This document shows, in pieces, positions 43,745-53,992 of a stretch of DNA of 64,000 bases (position 1 is the stretch's first letter; each line of letters opens with the position of its first letter). This stretch comes from M3007 sp031373665. Lineage in GTDB: Bacteria; Bacteroidota; Bacteroidia; Chitinophagales; Saprospiraceae. Position numbers and translations under genes: made by a program. The notes below the pieces were generated by a model. The model searched no databases. It saw only the letters and a program-made list of their open reading frames with translations, and was not told the origin of the DNA. The stretch covers positions 40,336 to 104,335 of the forward strand of contig JANMMZ010000093.1 in NCBI GenBank assembly GCA_031373665.1. Reading direction: 5' to 3'.

Positions 43745-45979
43745 TTATTTCATTCCAATCATTTCCTTTGCTCCGCCCGATTTTACGCGTTGAAACGCAT
43801 CGTACCCACAATTCAGAAATGCTTCGTACTCATCGGCGTTGGGCGTGAATCCACGCGGTTGGCTGAGCAAGGTTTTTCCATCGCTGTGCATCAAGACGTA
43901 CAAGGGTTGGCTGATTTGGCCGAAGTTATTTTGTTCAAATCTTGCCCATTTATCGCCAATAGTCCTAATTTTTTCACCATTTTTTGAATCAAGTAGGTAA
44001 CTAAATTTATCATCTGGAAACAAACGCTCCTGATCGTCCACGTACAACGAAACCAATATGTAATTGTTCTTTAAATGCTCATAAATACCGGGCAAATGCC
44101 AGACATTTTCTTCCATTTTACGGCAGTTTACGCAGCCATATCCAGTAAAATCAATAAAAAGTGGTTTGTTTTCCAATTTTGCTATGGCCAAAGCCTCATC
44201 AAAATCGTGGTAGCAATCCAAACTGTGCGGGCAATCCATTGGGCGGAAATAATTGTAATGTACAGGTGGCGCGATACCGCTCAGTACCGACAATGATTTA
44301 TAATTAAACAATCCATTGCCCAAGTAAGCCACAAAAGCAAAAGATGCCAAAGCAACCGCAAGCCTTGTAGGCCCAGGCCGGCCTTTCGCGCCTTTCATGC
44401 CCAACCAACCCATTTGATACAGACCAAGCAACAGTGCAATAACCAACCATAAACCTATAAACAATTCAAATTTCAAGATACCCCAGTGGCGTACCATATC
44501 GGCGGTACTCAAAAACTTGAGGGCCAATGCTAATTCGACAAAACCCAAGGAAATTTTCACGTTGTCCATCCAACCACCTGACTTTGGCAATGAGTTGAGC
44601 CATCCGGGAAACATAGCGAACAAGGCAAATGGCAAGGCTAAAGCCAGACCAAAACCTGTAAGTCCGATCAACGGACGGGCAGGAATACCCAATATGTCTG
44701 CGCCAGCGTTGCCTTTCACAGTTTCGACCAGCAGTGTACCTACTATAGGGCCCGTACAAGAAAAAGAAACCAAGGCTAAGGTGAATGCCATAAAAAATAT
44801 GCCAATCAACCCACCTTTGTCAGCCATATTATCGCTCTTGTTCACCCACGAAGAAGGCAAAGTAATTTCAAAAAGACCAAAAAACGAAAGCGCAAAAATG
44901 ACAAACACCGCAAAGAACAAAAGATTGAAGTACATATCTGTACTCATTTCATTTAGTTTGCTGGCTCCAAACAACATGGTGATGCCAATACCAATGGTCA
45001 CATAAATCAAAACAATACTAACCCCATACAATATGGCATTGCGCAGCCCCGTCTTACGATCTTTGGAACGTTTGGTGAAAAAAGTCACCGTGAGCGGGAT
45101 CATTGGAAACACACATGGGGTAAGCAAGGCCAATAATCCACCTAGAAAACCGCCCACAAAAACCCACCACAAAGAATCAGATCTCACCACTTCGTTGCTA
45201 CAGTTGTTGACAAATTGAGCAGCATTGATGTCGCGCTTCGTATCAAAAAAACCTTTAAAAAACGCATCTTCTGGTGCGGTTAGACCATATGGGGAACTTT
45301 GTGAATACCCTCCTGATTCAGTTCCTGATCCAGTGTTGGTTGCAGGTGCTGGAGTATTCGGGATATTCTCTGCTGTACTAGATGTAGTAGTGCCAGGGGC
45401 TGGTACTACTACCACATTGGTTCCGGGTGTTTGTATGGGCAGACTGCCTTGTTTCCCATTGTCAGGTGTATTGTTTCCACCAGCCGGGTTGGTAGGGGGT
45501 GTCACCGCAGGTGATCCGCCGCCACAATTGGTCAATGCTGGCATTTTAAACGTAAAATCAACATCTTTGGGAGGCAAACACATCTCTTCATTACAAACCA
45601 TATAAGTCATATACCCACCTATTAGTTTGGTCGGATCTTTCACCTCTATCCGCTGCGTGAATATGGCTTTGTGCTTGAATTTGCTTAGTTTTGTGCCAAA
45701 TACATTATCAAAGGCGGTGGTTTTTTCCCCGCTTTCTGCTGCTTTTCCAACAAGTTTATAATGGCCTCCCTCTTGAAAACTAAAGGAGGTTGGAAACGGC
45801 CCATCATCAGTCTCTAAAAACTGAGAATAGGTGCACCATCCCTCATCAATAATTCCGGTAAAAATAAGATCCACTTGACAGTTGCCTGCGTCCTTGGTAG
45901 TGTAAGTCCACTTTACAGGATTTTGGGCAATGCCAATGAAAGACAGGAAAATAAGAATAATACTAAATAAGTTACGCAT
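43745..45979 (-). CDS. dsbD: Thiol:disulfide interchange protein DsbD
   Basis: A 744-residue inner-membrane reductase that passes electrons from cytoplasmic thioredoxin to periplasmic proteins. It has a signal peptide (about 1-18) and an N-terminal DsbD-alpha-like domain to about residue 145. A Pro/Thr/Gly-rich linker (about 150-225) is followed by the eight-helix CcdA-like core (about 265-560, with GGFLGGLLALLTPCVFPMIPL and SFSCTGPIVGTLLVE holding the redox cysteines). A C-terminal thioredoxin-like domain carries the C616-V-N-C619 motif in GYGCVNCRKM. The long linker is unusual but lies between intact domains. Reduced disulphides would matter for the Cys-rich exported proteins encoded here. 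Confidence 0.93.
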   Translation of the reverse strand: MRNLFSIILIFLSFIGIAQNPVKWTYTTKDAGNCQVDLIFTGIIDEGWCTYSQFLETDDGPFPTSFSFQEGGHYKLVGKAAESGEKTTAFDNVFGTKLSKFKHKAIFTQRIEVKDPTKLIGGYMTYMVCNEEMCLPPKDVDFTFKMPALTNCGGGSPAVTPPTNPAGGNNTPDNGKQGSLPIQTPGTNVVVVPAPGTTTSSTAENIPNTPAPATNTGSGTESGGYSQSSPYGLTAPEDAFFKGFFDTKRDINAAQFVNNCSNEVVRSDSLWWVFVGGFLGGLLALLTPCVFPMIPLTVTFFTKRSKDRKTGLRNAILYGVSIVLIYVTIGIGITMLFGASKLNEMSTDMYFNLLFFAVFVIFALSFFGLFEITLPSSWVNKSDNMADKGGLIGIFFMAFTLALVSFSCTGPIVGTLLVETVKGNAGADILGIPARPLIGLTGFGLALALPFALFAMFPGWLNSLPKSGGWMDNVKISLGFVELALALKFLSTADMVRHWGILKFELFIGLWLVIALLLGLYQMGWLGMKGAKGRPGPTRLAVALASFAFVAYLGNGLFNYKSLSVLSGIAPPVHYNYFRPMDCPHSLDCYHDFDEALAIAKLENKPLFIDFTGYGCVNCRKMEENVWHLPGIYEHLKNNYILVSLYVDDQERLFPDDKFSYLLDSKNGEKIRTIGDKWARFEQNNFGQISQPLYVLMHSDGKTLLSQPRGFTPNADEYEAFLNCGYDAFQRVKSGGAKEMIGMK

Positions 45980-46142
45980 AACTTTGGATTAATGATAAAA
46001 CAAGAACAGGGGACTGTTAAAAACGACTGCAAAGAAACAGGTATTTAAGTTAATACTGCACCAGTATTGGCTTTTTAATAGAACATTAACGACAATCTGA
46101 AGTTTTTTGATCCGAAATGACAGGATAATAAATTTCTACCCC

Positions 46143-46170
46143 TTGAAAATCCAGATTTTATCTATGTTTG
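46143..46170 (+). promoter_or_regulatory. Promoter of the YfhO-family gene
   Basis: TTG (46143-46145), 17 bases, TATGTTTG (46163-46170), then 28 bases to the ATG at 46199. This fits the Bacteroidota pattern. Confidence 0.5.
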
Positions 46171-46198
46171 TGCCGTCATTTGTAATTGAACCTATTTC

Positions 46199-48718
46199 AT
46201 GGATATTAAAAAACTAACACCCCACTTGATCGCAATCGGCATATTGCTTGCTGTTGCAGCCATTTTCTTTGCACCTAATGCATTCAATGGTAAGGTATTA
46301 CCACAGCCCGACAACGATAAAGCACGGGGTATGCAAACCGAAATTCGACAGTTTATGGATCAAGACGGCAAGGCTCCGCTTTGGACTAACTCCGCTTTCG
46401 GGGGTATGCCTGCATACCAAATATATGCGCCTACGGACGGAAACTATACCCGCTTTTTTCAGAAAGCCTTATTCTTTGGCGCGGACTATACTACTGCTTG
46501 GGTTCAGTTGTTTGTTGCCATGCTTTGCATGTATTTTTTGATGTGCGTATTGGGTGCCAACTGGCGCGCTGCCCTATTCGGTGCGGTAGCCTTTGGTATT
46601 ACTACCTACAATGTGGACATATTAGAGGCTGGACACTCCACCAAAATGATTGCATTGGCGATGTCGCCGGCTATATTCGCTTCAGTAATCATGACATTCA
46701 ATGGTCGCCTCTTGATAGGTACCAGCCTAACGGCCATGTTGTTTGCCATGCAAATCTATGCCAATCACATACAGATCACTTACTACACCATGTTATTGGT
46801 GGGTATCTATGTCATCACGCAATTAATTGATAGTTTTAGGCACAAAAACTTTATCCCTTGGGGCAAAGCAACCTTGTTTTGTGGAATGGCCATTGCCTTA
46901 GGCTTTTCTAGCAATATGGGTCGTATGTGGTCAACCTACGAATATGGTCAAGAGACCATTCGTGGCAAATCCGATCTTTCTAAAAGAGCGGGTAAGGGCG
47001 ATGGACTTGATAAAGACTATATGTTTGGTTGGAGTTCCGGCATAGCCGAATCACTTACCCTCATGGTTCCACATGCTTATGGTGGTGGCGCAGGAGAAAG
47101 CATCAAAGGAACCGAGTTTTATAATATAGTCAGCAAAGGTACTACAGCCTCTCAGAAAAATGATATTGCCCGCCAAACGGCTTCTTACTACTATTGGGGC
47201 GACCAGCCATTTGTAGGCACTGCCATTTATTTTGGTGCTATTGTTTGCTTCTTGTTTTTTATGGGACTGGTTTTAGTGCCGGGTCAAGCAAAATGGTGGC
47301 TGGCATCCAGCGGCATCTTCATGCTGTCTTTGGCTTGGGGCAAGCACTTTTTCTTGAATGATGTGCTTTATTCAGTGTTGCCTATGTTCAATAAATTCAG
47401 GGCTGTGACCATGGCATTGGGCATCAGCCAATTGTGTGTTGCGGCGTTAGGGGCTTTGGCTTTGCAGAAGTTTTTCGATGCGGATATTGATTTGGCTCAT
47501 AAAAAACGTGCCTTGTACGTTGGCGTGGGTATTACCTCGGTTTTGTGTTTGTTGGCTGCCTTTATGGGCGGCGGTGCAGGCCCTAACGATGCTGCCATCG
47601 CCAAACAGATGAATGCACCACAGGTATTATCTGTATTGATGGATGATCGTGCTGCTTTGGCACGGTCAGACGCTTTTAGATCGCTTGGATTTATTTTAGC
47701 TGCTGCTGCCATCCTTTGGATCGCCATGATGGGTAGGATAAAAGCAGCCGTTGCGGTACTTGCTATTGGTGGCTTGGCTTTGGCCGACCATTGGCTGGTT
47801 TGTACCAGAACCATCACTGCTGATAAGTTTGAAAACAAAAAATCATCTATTGCGAAGCCTCAAGAAAAGGAGTACGACAAACAGATTAAACAAGACAAAG
47901 ATCCGCATTATCGGGTGCTGGACCTCTCTAGGGGCTCTATTACGGGCAATGCCACTACTTCTTATTTTCATAAGAGCCTGAGTGGGTATCATGCTGCCAA
48001 ATTGCAGCGTTTTCAAGAAGTAGTGGATACCTTCCTTTCTGCCTCTTTGAGCGATAATCTGCATATTATAGGTATGATGAATGGAAAATACATTGTTACC
48101 CAAAAAGGTGACGTGATTCCTAATCCAAAGGCTTATGGCAATGCTTGGTTTGTAAAACACTATGATGTAGTACCGACAGCCGATGCGGCATTTCAAGCCT
48201 TGGGCTCTTTGAATCCTCGCGATTCCGCAGTGGTTGCCACCGCAGATGCAGGCAGTTTGCAGGGGTTGGCACTTCGTGCCGATTCGTCAGCGACTATACG
48301 CCTAAGCAAGTACCATCCCGATAAAATGGAATATGAGTACAGTGCCAATTCGGAACAACTGGCCATATTTTCAGAAATGTATTACCCGCCAGCCAAGGGC
48401 TGGAAATGCTATCTTAATGGACAGCCTGCACCTGATTTCTTTAAAGTGAATTATCTGCTGCGCGGTATGCGACTTCCAGCAGGACAAAACCAGAAATTAG
48501 AAATGCGTTTTGAGCCAGAATCGTTTTTGGTAGGCGGAAAAATTTCATTCTTCGCTTCCATTATGACAATTTTGCTCTTCTTTGCTGGATTGTTCTTATG
48601 GTATCAACAAGGTGGAAAGGGCAATAGCAATGTCTTGACTGATTTTGCCTCCGAAGAAAAGAAGCCTGTAAAAGCAAGTGTGCCATCATCCGCACCAACT
48701 AAAAAAGGTAAAAAGTAA
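46199..48718 (+). CDS. YfhO-family membrane protein
   Basis: An 839-residue polytopic membrane protein with about 12-13 hydrophobic segments. It opens like YfhO proteins with a first membrane helix, then a periplasmic loop (LPQPDNDKARGMQTEIRQ, PLWTNSAFGGMPAYQIY). A large loop after residue 540 holds the C-terminal extracytoplasmic domain, with a last helix (about 775-800) and a Lys-rich tail. YfhO in Firmicutes takes part in glycosylating lipoteichoic acid; in Bacteroidota the role is unproven, but a GT-C-like transferase or sugar-lipid role is plausible. A strong terminator follows. Confidence 0.85.
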   Translation: MDIKKLTPHLIAIGILLAVAAIFFAPNAFNGKVLPQPDNDKARGMQTEIRQFMDQDGKAPLWTNSAFGGMPAYQIYAPTDGNYTRFFQKALFFGADYTTAWVQLFVAMLCMYFLMCVLGANWRAALFGAVAFGITTYNVDILEAGHSTKMIALAMSPAIFASVIMTFNGRLLIGTSLTAMLFAMQIYANHIQITYYTMLLVGIYVITQLIDSFRHKNFIPWGKATLFCGMAIALGFSSNMGRMWSTYEYGQETIRGKSDLSKRAGKGDGLDKDYMFGWSSGIAESLTLMVPHAYGGGAGESIKGTEFYNIVSKGTTASQKNDIARQTASYYYWGDQPFVGTAIYFGAIVCFLFFMGLVLVPGQAKWWLASSGIFMLSLAWGKHFFLNDVLYSVLPMFNKFRAVTMALGISQLCVAALGALALQKFFDADIDLAHKKRALYVGVGITSVLCLLAAFMGGGAGPNDAAIAKQMNAPQVLSVLMDDRAALARSDAFRSLGFILAAAAILWIAMMGRIKAAVAVLAIGGLALADHWLVCTRTITADKFENKKSSIAKPQEKEYDKQIKQDKDPHYRVLDLSRGSITGNATTSYFHKSLSGYHAAKLQRFQEVVDTFLSASLSDNLHIIGMMNGKYIVTQKGDVIPNPKAYGNAWFVKHYDVVPTADAAFQALGSLNPRDSAVVATADAGSLQGLALRADSSATIRLSKYHPDKMEYEYSANSEQLAIFSEMYYPPAKGWKCYLNGQPAPDFFKVNYLLRGMRLPAGQNQKLEMRFEPESFLVGGKISFFASIMTILLFFAGLFLWYQQGGKGNSNVLTDFASEEKKPVKASVPSSAPTKKGKK

Positions 48719-48773
48719 GATAACACTAAACTAAGCAAACAATTTTATTCGGTATTTATGCCTGTTCATTGGC

Positions 48774-48810
48774 AAAAGCCCCAGACTTATTGTTCTGGGG
48801 CTTTTTTTTG
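48774..48810 (+). terminator. Rho-independent terminator of the YfhO-family gene
   Basis: AAAAGCCCCAGA pairs with TCTGGGGCTTTT around an eight-base loop and is followed by further Ts. Confidence 0.92.
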
Positions 48811-48822
48811 CCCATAATACCT

Positions 48823-49020
48823 TAACTTTGTACAAACAAAGGAAGGCAATCTAAAAATAAACTAAGTGAGGATTTGTGGCGTGGCCACTCAAAAGACCAA
48901 ATATCTCGAATACCATTTGATACAGCCATTTTGAAGCAATCTATTTGAAAGCAACCACTTGTGGGTAACGCCAAATTACCGCCTCGGTCTGTACTACTTG
49001 TAGTATAGGCCGTTTTTTAT
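48823..49020 (+). ncRNA. Candidate small RNA of about 180 nt with its own terminator
   Basis: Between the YfhO terminator and the next gene there is a separate plus-strand transcription unit without a credible ORF. A TAnnTTTG-like element (TAACTTTG, 48823-48830) lies at its left end. At the right, GGTCTGTACTA pairs with TAGTATAGGCC (48986-49011, with G-U pairs) around CTTG and is followed by GTTTTTT. Internal hairpins include TTTG-TGGC/GCCA-CAAA near 48885-48906 and GGTAA/TTACC near 48964-48980. A second plus-strand terminator is hard to explain unless something is transcribed here. No known RNA family was recognised; the size is similar to 6S RNA, but I could not fold it into that shape. Confidence 0.45.
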
Positions 49021-49033
49021 TAGAGTTGTTGAA

Positions 49034-50122
49034 TCAATCAATCCAATAGTGTGGCTTTGTGTAGGTACTATTTTTCAAGATAATACAATTTAGGCACTCG
49101 TCGTGGTTGGCAGGACCATTTCCCCATGGGTTAGCATATGAGCAATATGGCAATACGAAGTATGGTTCTCCCATTACCCCATTAAATACCTTCCGACGGA
49201 TCGTATCAACTGCCGCTACTTCAAAATACCCCAAGGGAATTTCCTTAGGATTAGCTTCATTGAAAATATTGCCGCGTATGGAAGCAGGTGGCGTATCAAA
49301 CACTGTTCCCTGTGGGTTGGCTACCTTTGCTATTAAGTTCCAATAATCAAAGGTTTCCTTATTGATAGACCGCTGTATGACATTGAAATACAAGCTATTC
49401 TCAAAGGAATAGTCTATCAATTTTTTGCCTATTTCTACCCGTATTTTTTGTCCATTTTTTTGGGCTATCTCTTGGGTTACGACGCGCTGTTGGTTAAACA
49501 AATCTGGAATAAAACACTCGTGTTGCTTGTCAAAAGGCCCAAATTTGACCAGTTCTTGAAAGTAAAAAACACTATGGGCATCCCAGCGCAGGTAAAATGG
49601 CTCTGTACCGGCTGGAATCACGGATTCCACGCTTACAATGGCATTCCGTTCTTCGATCACAACATCGGCAGTGCTTACCCGAGTCGTCACACTGCCTTCC
49701 AATACAATAGAGTCAGCATTCACGCGCTGTGGTAGTACCTGCGGAACTGACTTATATATTCTCCCGTCGGGTAAGGTTATTTCCACATGATAACTCCGTC
49801 CTGCAATGCCTTGCATGGCACTATTGCGCGGCAATTCATAATAAAAAGTATCTGAATTCACCTTGACTGGTAAATATTGAGCCCTGGCCTCGGTATCATC
49901 AACTAACCAAACCGCTGCATTTTCTACTGATTTAAACCTGCTCACTCCAAACGGGGCTGCATAATTTAAAAACAACCGATGAGGGCCTTCCTGATCTGTA
50001 AAGTCTCCATCTATCATGATTTCCTCTATGGGTTTGTCCGACACTGGAAAATCCACTTCGCTGATACAGGAAGTTAAAAGGCTCGTAAATGCAAACCCTA
50101 AATATACATAAGAATTTTTCAT
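49034..50122 (-). CDS. DUF4249 lipoprotein, partner of the TonB-dependent receptor
   Basis: A 362-residue lipoprotein. ATG 50122 begins MKNSYVYLGFAFTSLLTSC with the modified Cys at residue 19; upstream ATGs add a non-signal extension. The start of the mature chain (EVDFPVSDKPIEEIMIDGDF) and Ig-like strands are typical of DUF4249 proteins, which in Bacteroidota are encoded next to TonB-dependent receptors. It lies 95 bases downstream of the receptor on the same strand. It is likely an outer-membrane surface lipoprotein acting with the receptor; the ligand is unknown. Confidence 0.88.
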   Translation of the reverse strand: MKNSYVYLGFAFTSLLTSCISEVDFPVSDKPIEEIMIDGDFTDQEGPHRLFLNYAAPFGVSRFKSVENAAVWLVDDTEARAQYLPVKVNSDTFYYELPRNSAMQGIAGRSYHVEITLPDGRIYKSVPQVLPQRVNADSIVLEGSVTTRVSTADVVIEERNAIVSVESVIPAGTEPFYLRWDAHSVFYFQELVKFGPFDKQHECFIPDLFNQQRVVTQEIAQKNGQKIRVEIGKKLIDYSFENSLYFNVIQRSINKETFDYWNLIAKVANPQGTVFDTPPASIRGNIFNEANPKEIPLGYFEVAAVDTIRRKVFNGVMGEPYFVLPYCSYANPWGNGPANHDECLNCIILKNSTYTKPHYWID

Positions 50123-50217
50123 AATATTTTTATTAATTAACGTGCTCATTTGATTACTTTGAGTCATTAGATGGGTACTATGAATTGCCCCCAATCAAAT
50201 GGGTGATTTTACTGAAA

Positions 50218-52944
50218 TCAATACGCATAGGTAATATTAAGAGATGGTATCACCGACCCAATAATTGACAATTTGTAAGCCTTTGGATAGGTATTGGCAT
50301 CTCTTCTAAAAAATACGCTGTATGGATTTTTACGACCCAATAGATTATAGAAACCGATGGATACCGAGCGTTTTACACCCGATATTTTAGACTTATTTTG
50401 ATCTATATTCATGGATACATCCAATCGAATATAATCTTGAATCCTAAAATTATTGCGGGCCACATAATCAGGCACTACAATACCTCCGACTTGATATACC
50501 CTTGGGGGGCCACTTACAGGTCGTCCGCTCCTGTAAATAAAATTAAACGACAAGGACGATGCCGGATTCCAAGCGTATTTTGCGTAAACATTCACTTGAT
50601 GGGGCTGATCGTAATCCGAAGGATACCTATTGCCTTCATTGATGGTCAAATCGGCAAAAGGAGATTTAGCCCTGATGAGGCTACGGGTATAGGTATAAGT
50701 GAGCCACCCAGTCCAGTACCCTTGTTTCTTTTTTACGCTGCACTCTGCACCATAACTTTCCATAGACCCCGATAGTAACTCGGTTTCCAAGTGGTCATTG
50801 ACCAATAGGTTTGCAAAATTGCGAAAAACTGGAACAGATCTAGTTTTTCTATAAAACACATCAGCATCCAACTCGTAGCGGCGATCGTTCCAAGCCGTAG
50901 AATAGCCGATATCGAAATTATCAGCCGTTTGGGGCGCAATATATGGATTGCTCACCTGCCAAATATCCACTGGTGTGGGAGAAACCAAATTTGAAATCAG
51001 GTGCGCGTATTGTCGCATCCGATTGTAACTAAACTTAAATATTTTTTGGTCGCGCCACCGCCATGATGCCGACAATCGGGGTTCTAGCCCCGCATAAGTC
51101 TTAACGGTGTTTCCTTTTTCATAAAATACCGAATCTATGATGTTTTCAACCGTTTGAGGTTGGTCGGCACCATAAGTGTAAACTGTTTTTTCACCAATAT
51201 TTCGATAATAAACACCACGCATTCCCATAGAAAATCGCCACTTTTCAGACCATTTCCATTCATCTTGCAGAAACAGCACCCAATCTTCTCCGCGATCCTT
51301 GCGGACATTGGCGGGCAAAATCACAGAACTTGCCCCTACTGGATTTAGCACTTCTGGTAAGCCTTTTATGGTGTTCCACTGGATACCTCCGGTCACTTCG
51401 TGGGCAGTATTGGCTACCCAGATCGCTCTCCAACCAAGGTTATAATATTCCAATCCATTGTTTAAACCAAAAGCATTGATACCTACAGGTACCGAATAAG
51501 AAGCCTTATATGTACCATAGTTTCCTTGCCAACTGGACACAATTTTAGCACCGATAGGATGTTTTGCTACGACATTGACCAAACGATTGTTCCATTCGTA
51601 TCCAAATGCTTGGCCGTATCTGAAATAGTCTTTAGTGCCATAAGCCGTTGCGGCGATGGTGCTGTTTTGTCCCAAACGGATACTGATTTTGGAAAGTCCA
51701 TCAAAAAACCAAGCGGAACTGGTCTTCCCTTCCGCCAGCGGGACTAATTTGAGCATCCAATCAGAGTAGGAGCGGCGAAGGCCTAACATATATGATACTT
51801 TGTTTTTCCAGAGTGGTCCTTCCATGATTAGTTTGCCAGCCGCAATGCCAAACCCTATTTGGCCGTGGTGTTTTGTTAGGTTTCCATCGCGCAATTTTAC
51901 GTCCAATACCGATGCAGTACGACCCCCATACTGGGCTGGGACATGACCTTTATACAAGGTAACGCTGCGAATCAAATCAGGATTATAAACAGAAAAGAAA
52001 CCCAACACATGAGAAGTATTGAAAAGTGGGGCATCATCTTGCAGGGTCAAGTTTTGGTCAATATTGCCGCCCCTTACATTGAATCCAGATGCACCTTCAC
52101 CCGCAGAAGTTACCCCCGCCAAGGTAGAAAGGCTTTTGATTACGTCTGCTTCACCAAGCAGTGCTGGCAACTCTTTAATGGTACGCATGGGTATTGCTTC
52201 TACACCAGTCAAAGAGTTCTGAAATCTGTTGGAAGCCCTGTTTCCTTCTATCAATACTTCTTGTAAGGCTTCTGGCTTGACGGCCATTAATATTTCTATA
52301 TTACCATTATCATAGAGACTTAGTTTCATTTTTGACTCCCTGTATCCGGGCATGTAGGTAGTCAACAGGTGTTCGCCTGCTACTAATTTTACAGTAAATT
52401 GCCCTAGTGTATTGGTTACCAATGTTTTATGGTTTTCACCTCCCACGCTGATAGCCACCCCAGCCAAGGCTTCTTTCGATTCTTCATCGCGAAGCAGCCC
52501 TGTCACTTCATACATGTCTGTGCTGCTATGAGCCATACCCAACACCGCTGCTTGTTCCAAGGGCTTAATAAAGGCGGGCATCTCGATCGCTCCAGCCTCC
52601 CAGCGTTGCTTCAAGTCTTTGAGGTAAGTACTGTTTCGGTCTTGAGGCTGACACACTGCGAACAAGTTATCACCCAAAGCAGCATAAGCCAACCCATTGG
52701 GTGGCAATAATTTATTAAGTACCTTAAATAAGTTTTTTCCATCTGAAACTACTTTGATCTGATACCAAGGCAATACCGCAGTATCATAGCAAAAGCGGAT
52801 TCCACACTGTCGCTCCAATGCGCTTAATACATCATAGACGGTGGCCTGCTCCAAATTCAGATACACACTTTTATCTAGGACATTTTGTGCCGTAATGATC
52901 TGAACTGAGGCTGCTATTAAAAGCGTGAGTAGTGTTTTTTTCAT
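50218..52944 (-). CDS. TonB-dependent outer-membrane receptor with STN-like and carboxypeptidase-regulatory domains
   Basis: A 908-residue receptor. A signal peptide (about 1-19) precedes an STN-like domain (about 25-100, LEQATVYDVLSALERQCGIRF), which suggests signalling or regulation. A CarboxypepD_reg-like beta domain follows (about 145-225, VTGLLRDEESKEALAGVAIS). The plug domain (about 250-370) contains GFNVRGGNIDQNL, and a beta barrel of about 500 residues runs to the C-terminus. Energised by TonB, it imports a ligand that cannot be deduced here. TACTTTTG on the minus strand at 52972-52965 fits the promoter element. It is followed by the DUF4249 lipoprotein. Confidence 0.93.
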   Translation of the reverse strand: MKKTLLTLLIAASVQIITAQNVLDKSVYLNLEQATVYDVLSALERQCGIRFCYDTAVLPWYQIKVVSDGKNLFKVLNKLLPPNGLAYAALGDNLFAVCQPQDRNSTYLKDLKQRWEAGAIEMPAFIKPLEQAAVLGMAHSSTDMYEVTGLLRDEESKEALAGVAISVGGENHKTLVTNTLGQFTVKLVAGEHLLTTYMPGYRESKMKLSLYDNGNIEILMAVKPEALQEVLIEGNRASNRFQNSLTGVEAIPMRTIKELPALLGEADVIKSLSTLAGVTSAGEGASGFNVRGGNIDQNLTLQDDAPLFNTSHVLGFFSVYNPDLIRSVTLYKGHVPAQYGGRTASVLDVKLRDGNLTKHHGQIGFGIAAGKLIMEGPLWKNKVSYMLGLRRSYSDWMLKLVPLAEGKTSSAWFFDGLSKISIRLGQNSTIAATAYGTKDYFRYGQAFGYEWNNRLVNVVAKHPIGAKIVSSWQGNYGTYKASYSVPVGINAFGLNNGLEYYNLGWRAIWVANTAHEVTGGIQWNTIKGLPEVLNPVGASSVILPANVRKDRGEDWVLFLQDEWKWSEKWRFSMGMRGVYYRNIGEKTVYTYGADQPQTVENIIDSVFYEKGNTVKTYAGLEPRLSASWRWRDQKIFKFSYNRMRQYAHLISNLVSPTPVDIWQVSNPYIAPQTADNFDIGYSTAWNDRRYELDADVFYRKTRSVPVFRNFANLLVNDHLETELLSGSMESYGAECSVKKKQGYWTGWLTYTYTRSLIRAKSPFADLTINEGNRYPSDYDQPHQVNVYAKYAWNPASSLSFNFIYRSGRPVSGPPRVYQVGGIVVPDYVARNNFRIQDYIRLDVSMNIDQNKSKISGVKRSVSIGFYNLLGRKNPYSVFFRRDANTYPKAYKLSIIGSVIPSLNITYAY

Positions 52945-52964
52945 GTATCGTGATTAATGCTTCG

Positions 52965-52972
52965 CAAAAGTA
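52965..52972 (-). promoter_or_regulatory. Probable -7 element of the TonB receptor unit
   Basis: TACTTTTG on the minus strand fits TAnnTTTG and lies 20 bases upstream of the receptor start. Confidence 0.4.
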
Positions 52973-53023
52973 TTCATAAATCTTGGATTTGGAGGATTTT
53001 TCTACCGATCTTTGCGGGCACAT

Positions 53024-53992
53024 ATGCAATCAGAAATTTTACAAATAGCGCGCAAAACCCTAGAGATCGAAGCCCGCACCTTAATGGCAATGGCTGATCA
53101 ATTGGATGATAGCCTCGATTTTAAGGCTTTGGTAGAAGCCTTGGCAGCGTCCAAAGGAAGGCTGATCGTGACGGGTATTGGGAAAAGTGCCATTGTGGCT
53201 CAAAAAATAGTGGCTACGCTCAACTCAACGGGTACTCCATCCCTGTTTTTACACGCCGCCGATGCTATACATGGCGACTTAGGCATGATACAGCCAGATG
53301 ACTATGTATTGTGCATTTCCAAAAGTGGTGAAACCCCCGAAATAAAAGTACTGGTGCCGCTCCTAAAAAACTTTGGAAATCCACTGGTGGCCATGACTGC
53401 CAATAAGGAAAGTTCTTTGGCAGTACAAGCGGATTATTTGTTATGGACCCCCATAGAGCGGGAAGCAGATCCCAACAATCTAGCCCCTACAGCCAGTACG
53501 ACTGCTCAAATGGCTTTAGGCGATGCCCTTGCTATTGCCTTATTGTCGCAAAAAGGCTTTTCGCCCGATGATTTTGCAAAATTTCACCCAGGAGGAGCCT
53601 TGGGGAAACAATTGTATTTGCGGGTGAAAGACTTATCGAAGTTGCACCCTAAGCCTGTGGTGTCAGCACTGGCCACTTTGCCAGAAATAATCATGGAAAT
53701 AACATCGAAAAGACTCGGCGCTACGGCTGTCATTGATGAACAAGGGGCTTTGTTGGGTATCATTACCGATGGAGACCTCCGAAGGATGCTTCAAAAAAGC
53801 ATAGACTATTCCCAAATCAAAGCGACTGATATTCTTTGTGCTACGCCTAAGTTTATTCAGGCCAATGATCTAGCCGTAGAGGCTTTGTCTATGCTCCGCA
53901 CTTACGCTATTACTCAATTGGTGGTGCTGGATGGATCGGAATATGTCGGAATGATACATTTACATGATTTGATAAGGGAAGGGATTGTTTAA
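53024..53992 (+). CDS. kdsD: D-arabinose-5-phosphate isomerase (KdsD/KpsF/GutQ family)
   Basis: A 322-residue enzyme that makes arabinose 5-phosphate from ribulose 5-phosphate, the first step toward Kdo for LPS. It has an N-terminal SIS domain (VTGIGKSAIVAQKIVATLNSTGTPS, HGDLGMI, SKSGETPEIKVL, FHPGGALGK) and a C-terminal pair of CBS domains (about 200-322, GATAVIDEQGALLGIITDGDLRRML). ATG 53024 is preferred over the TTG twelve bases upstream. TCTTTG just upstream resembles the promoter core. Confidence 0.94.
   Translation: MQSEILQIARKTLEIEARTLMAMADQLDDSLDFKALVEALAASKGRLIVTGIGKSAIVAQKIVATLNSTGTPSLFLHAADAIHGDLGMIQPDDYVLCISKSGETPEIKVLVPLLKNFGNPLVAMTANKESSLAVQADYLLWTPIEREADPNNLAPTASTTAQMALGDALAIALLSQKGFSPDDFAKFHPGGALGKQLYLRVKDLSKLHPKPVVSALATLPEIIMEITSKRLGATAVIDEQGALLGIITDGDLRRMLQKSIDYSQIKATDILCATPKFIQANDLAVEALSMLRTYAITQLVVLDGSEYVGMIHLHDLIREGIV

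Noticed and set aside
44517..45005. Long open frame opposite dsbD
   Set aside because: It is the antisense of conserved DsbD membrane helices; the minus-strand protein is clearly the real one.
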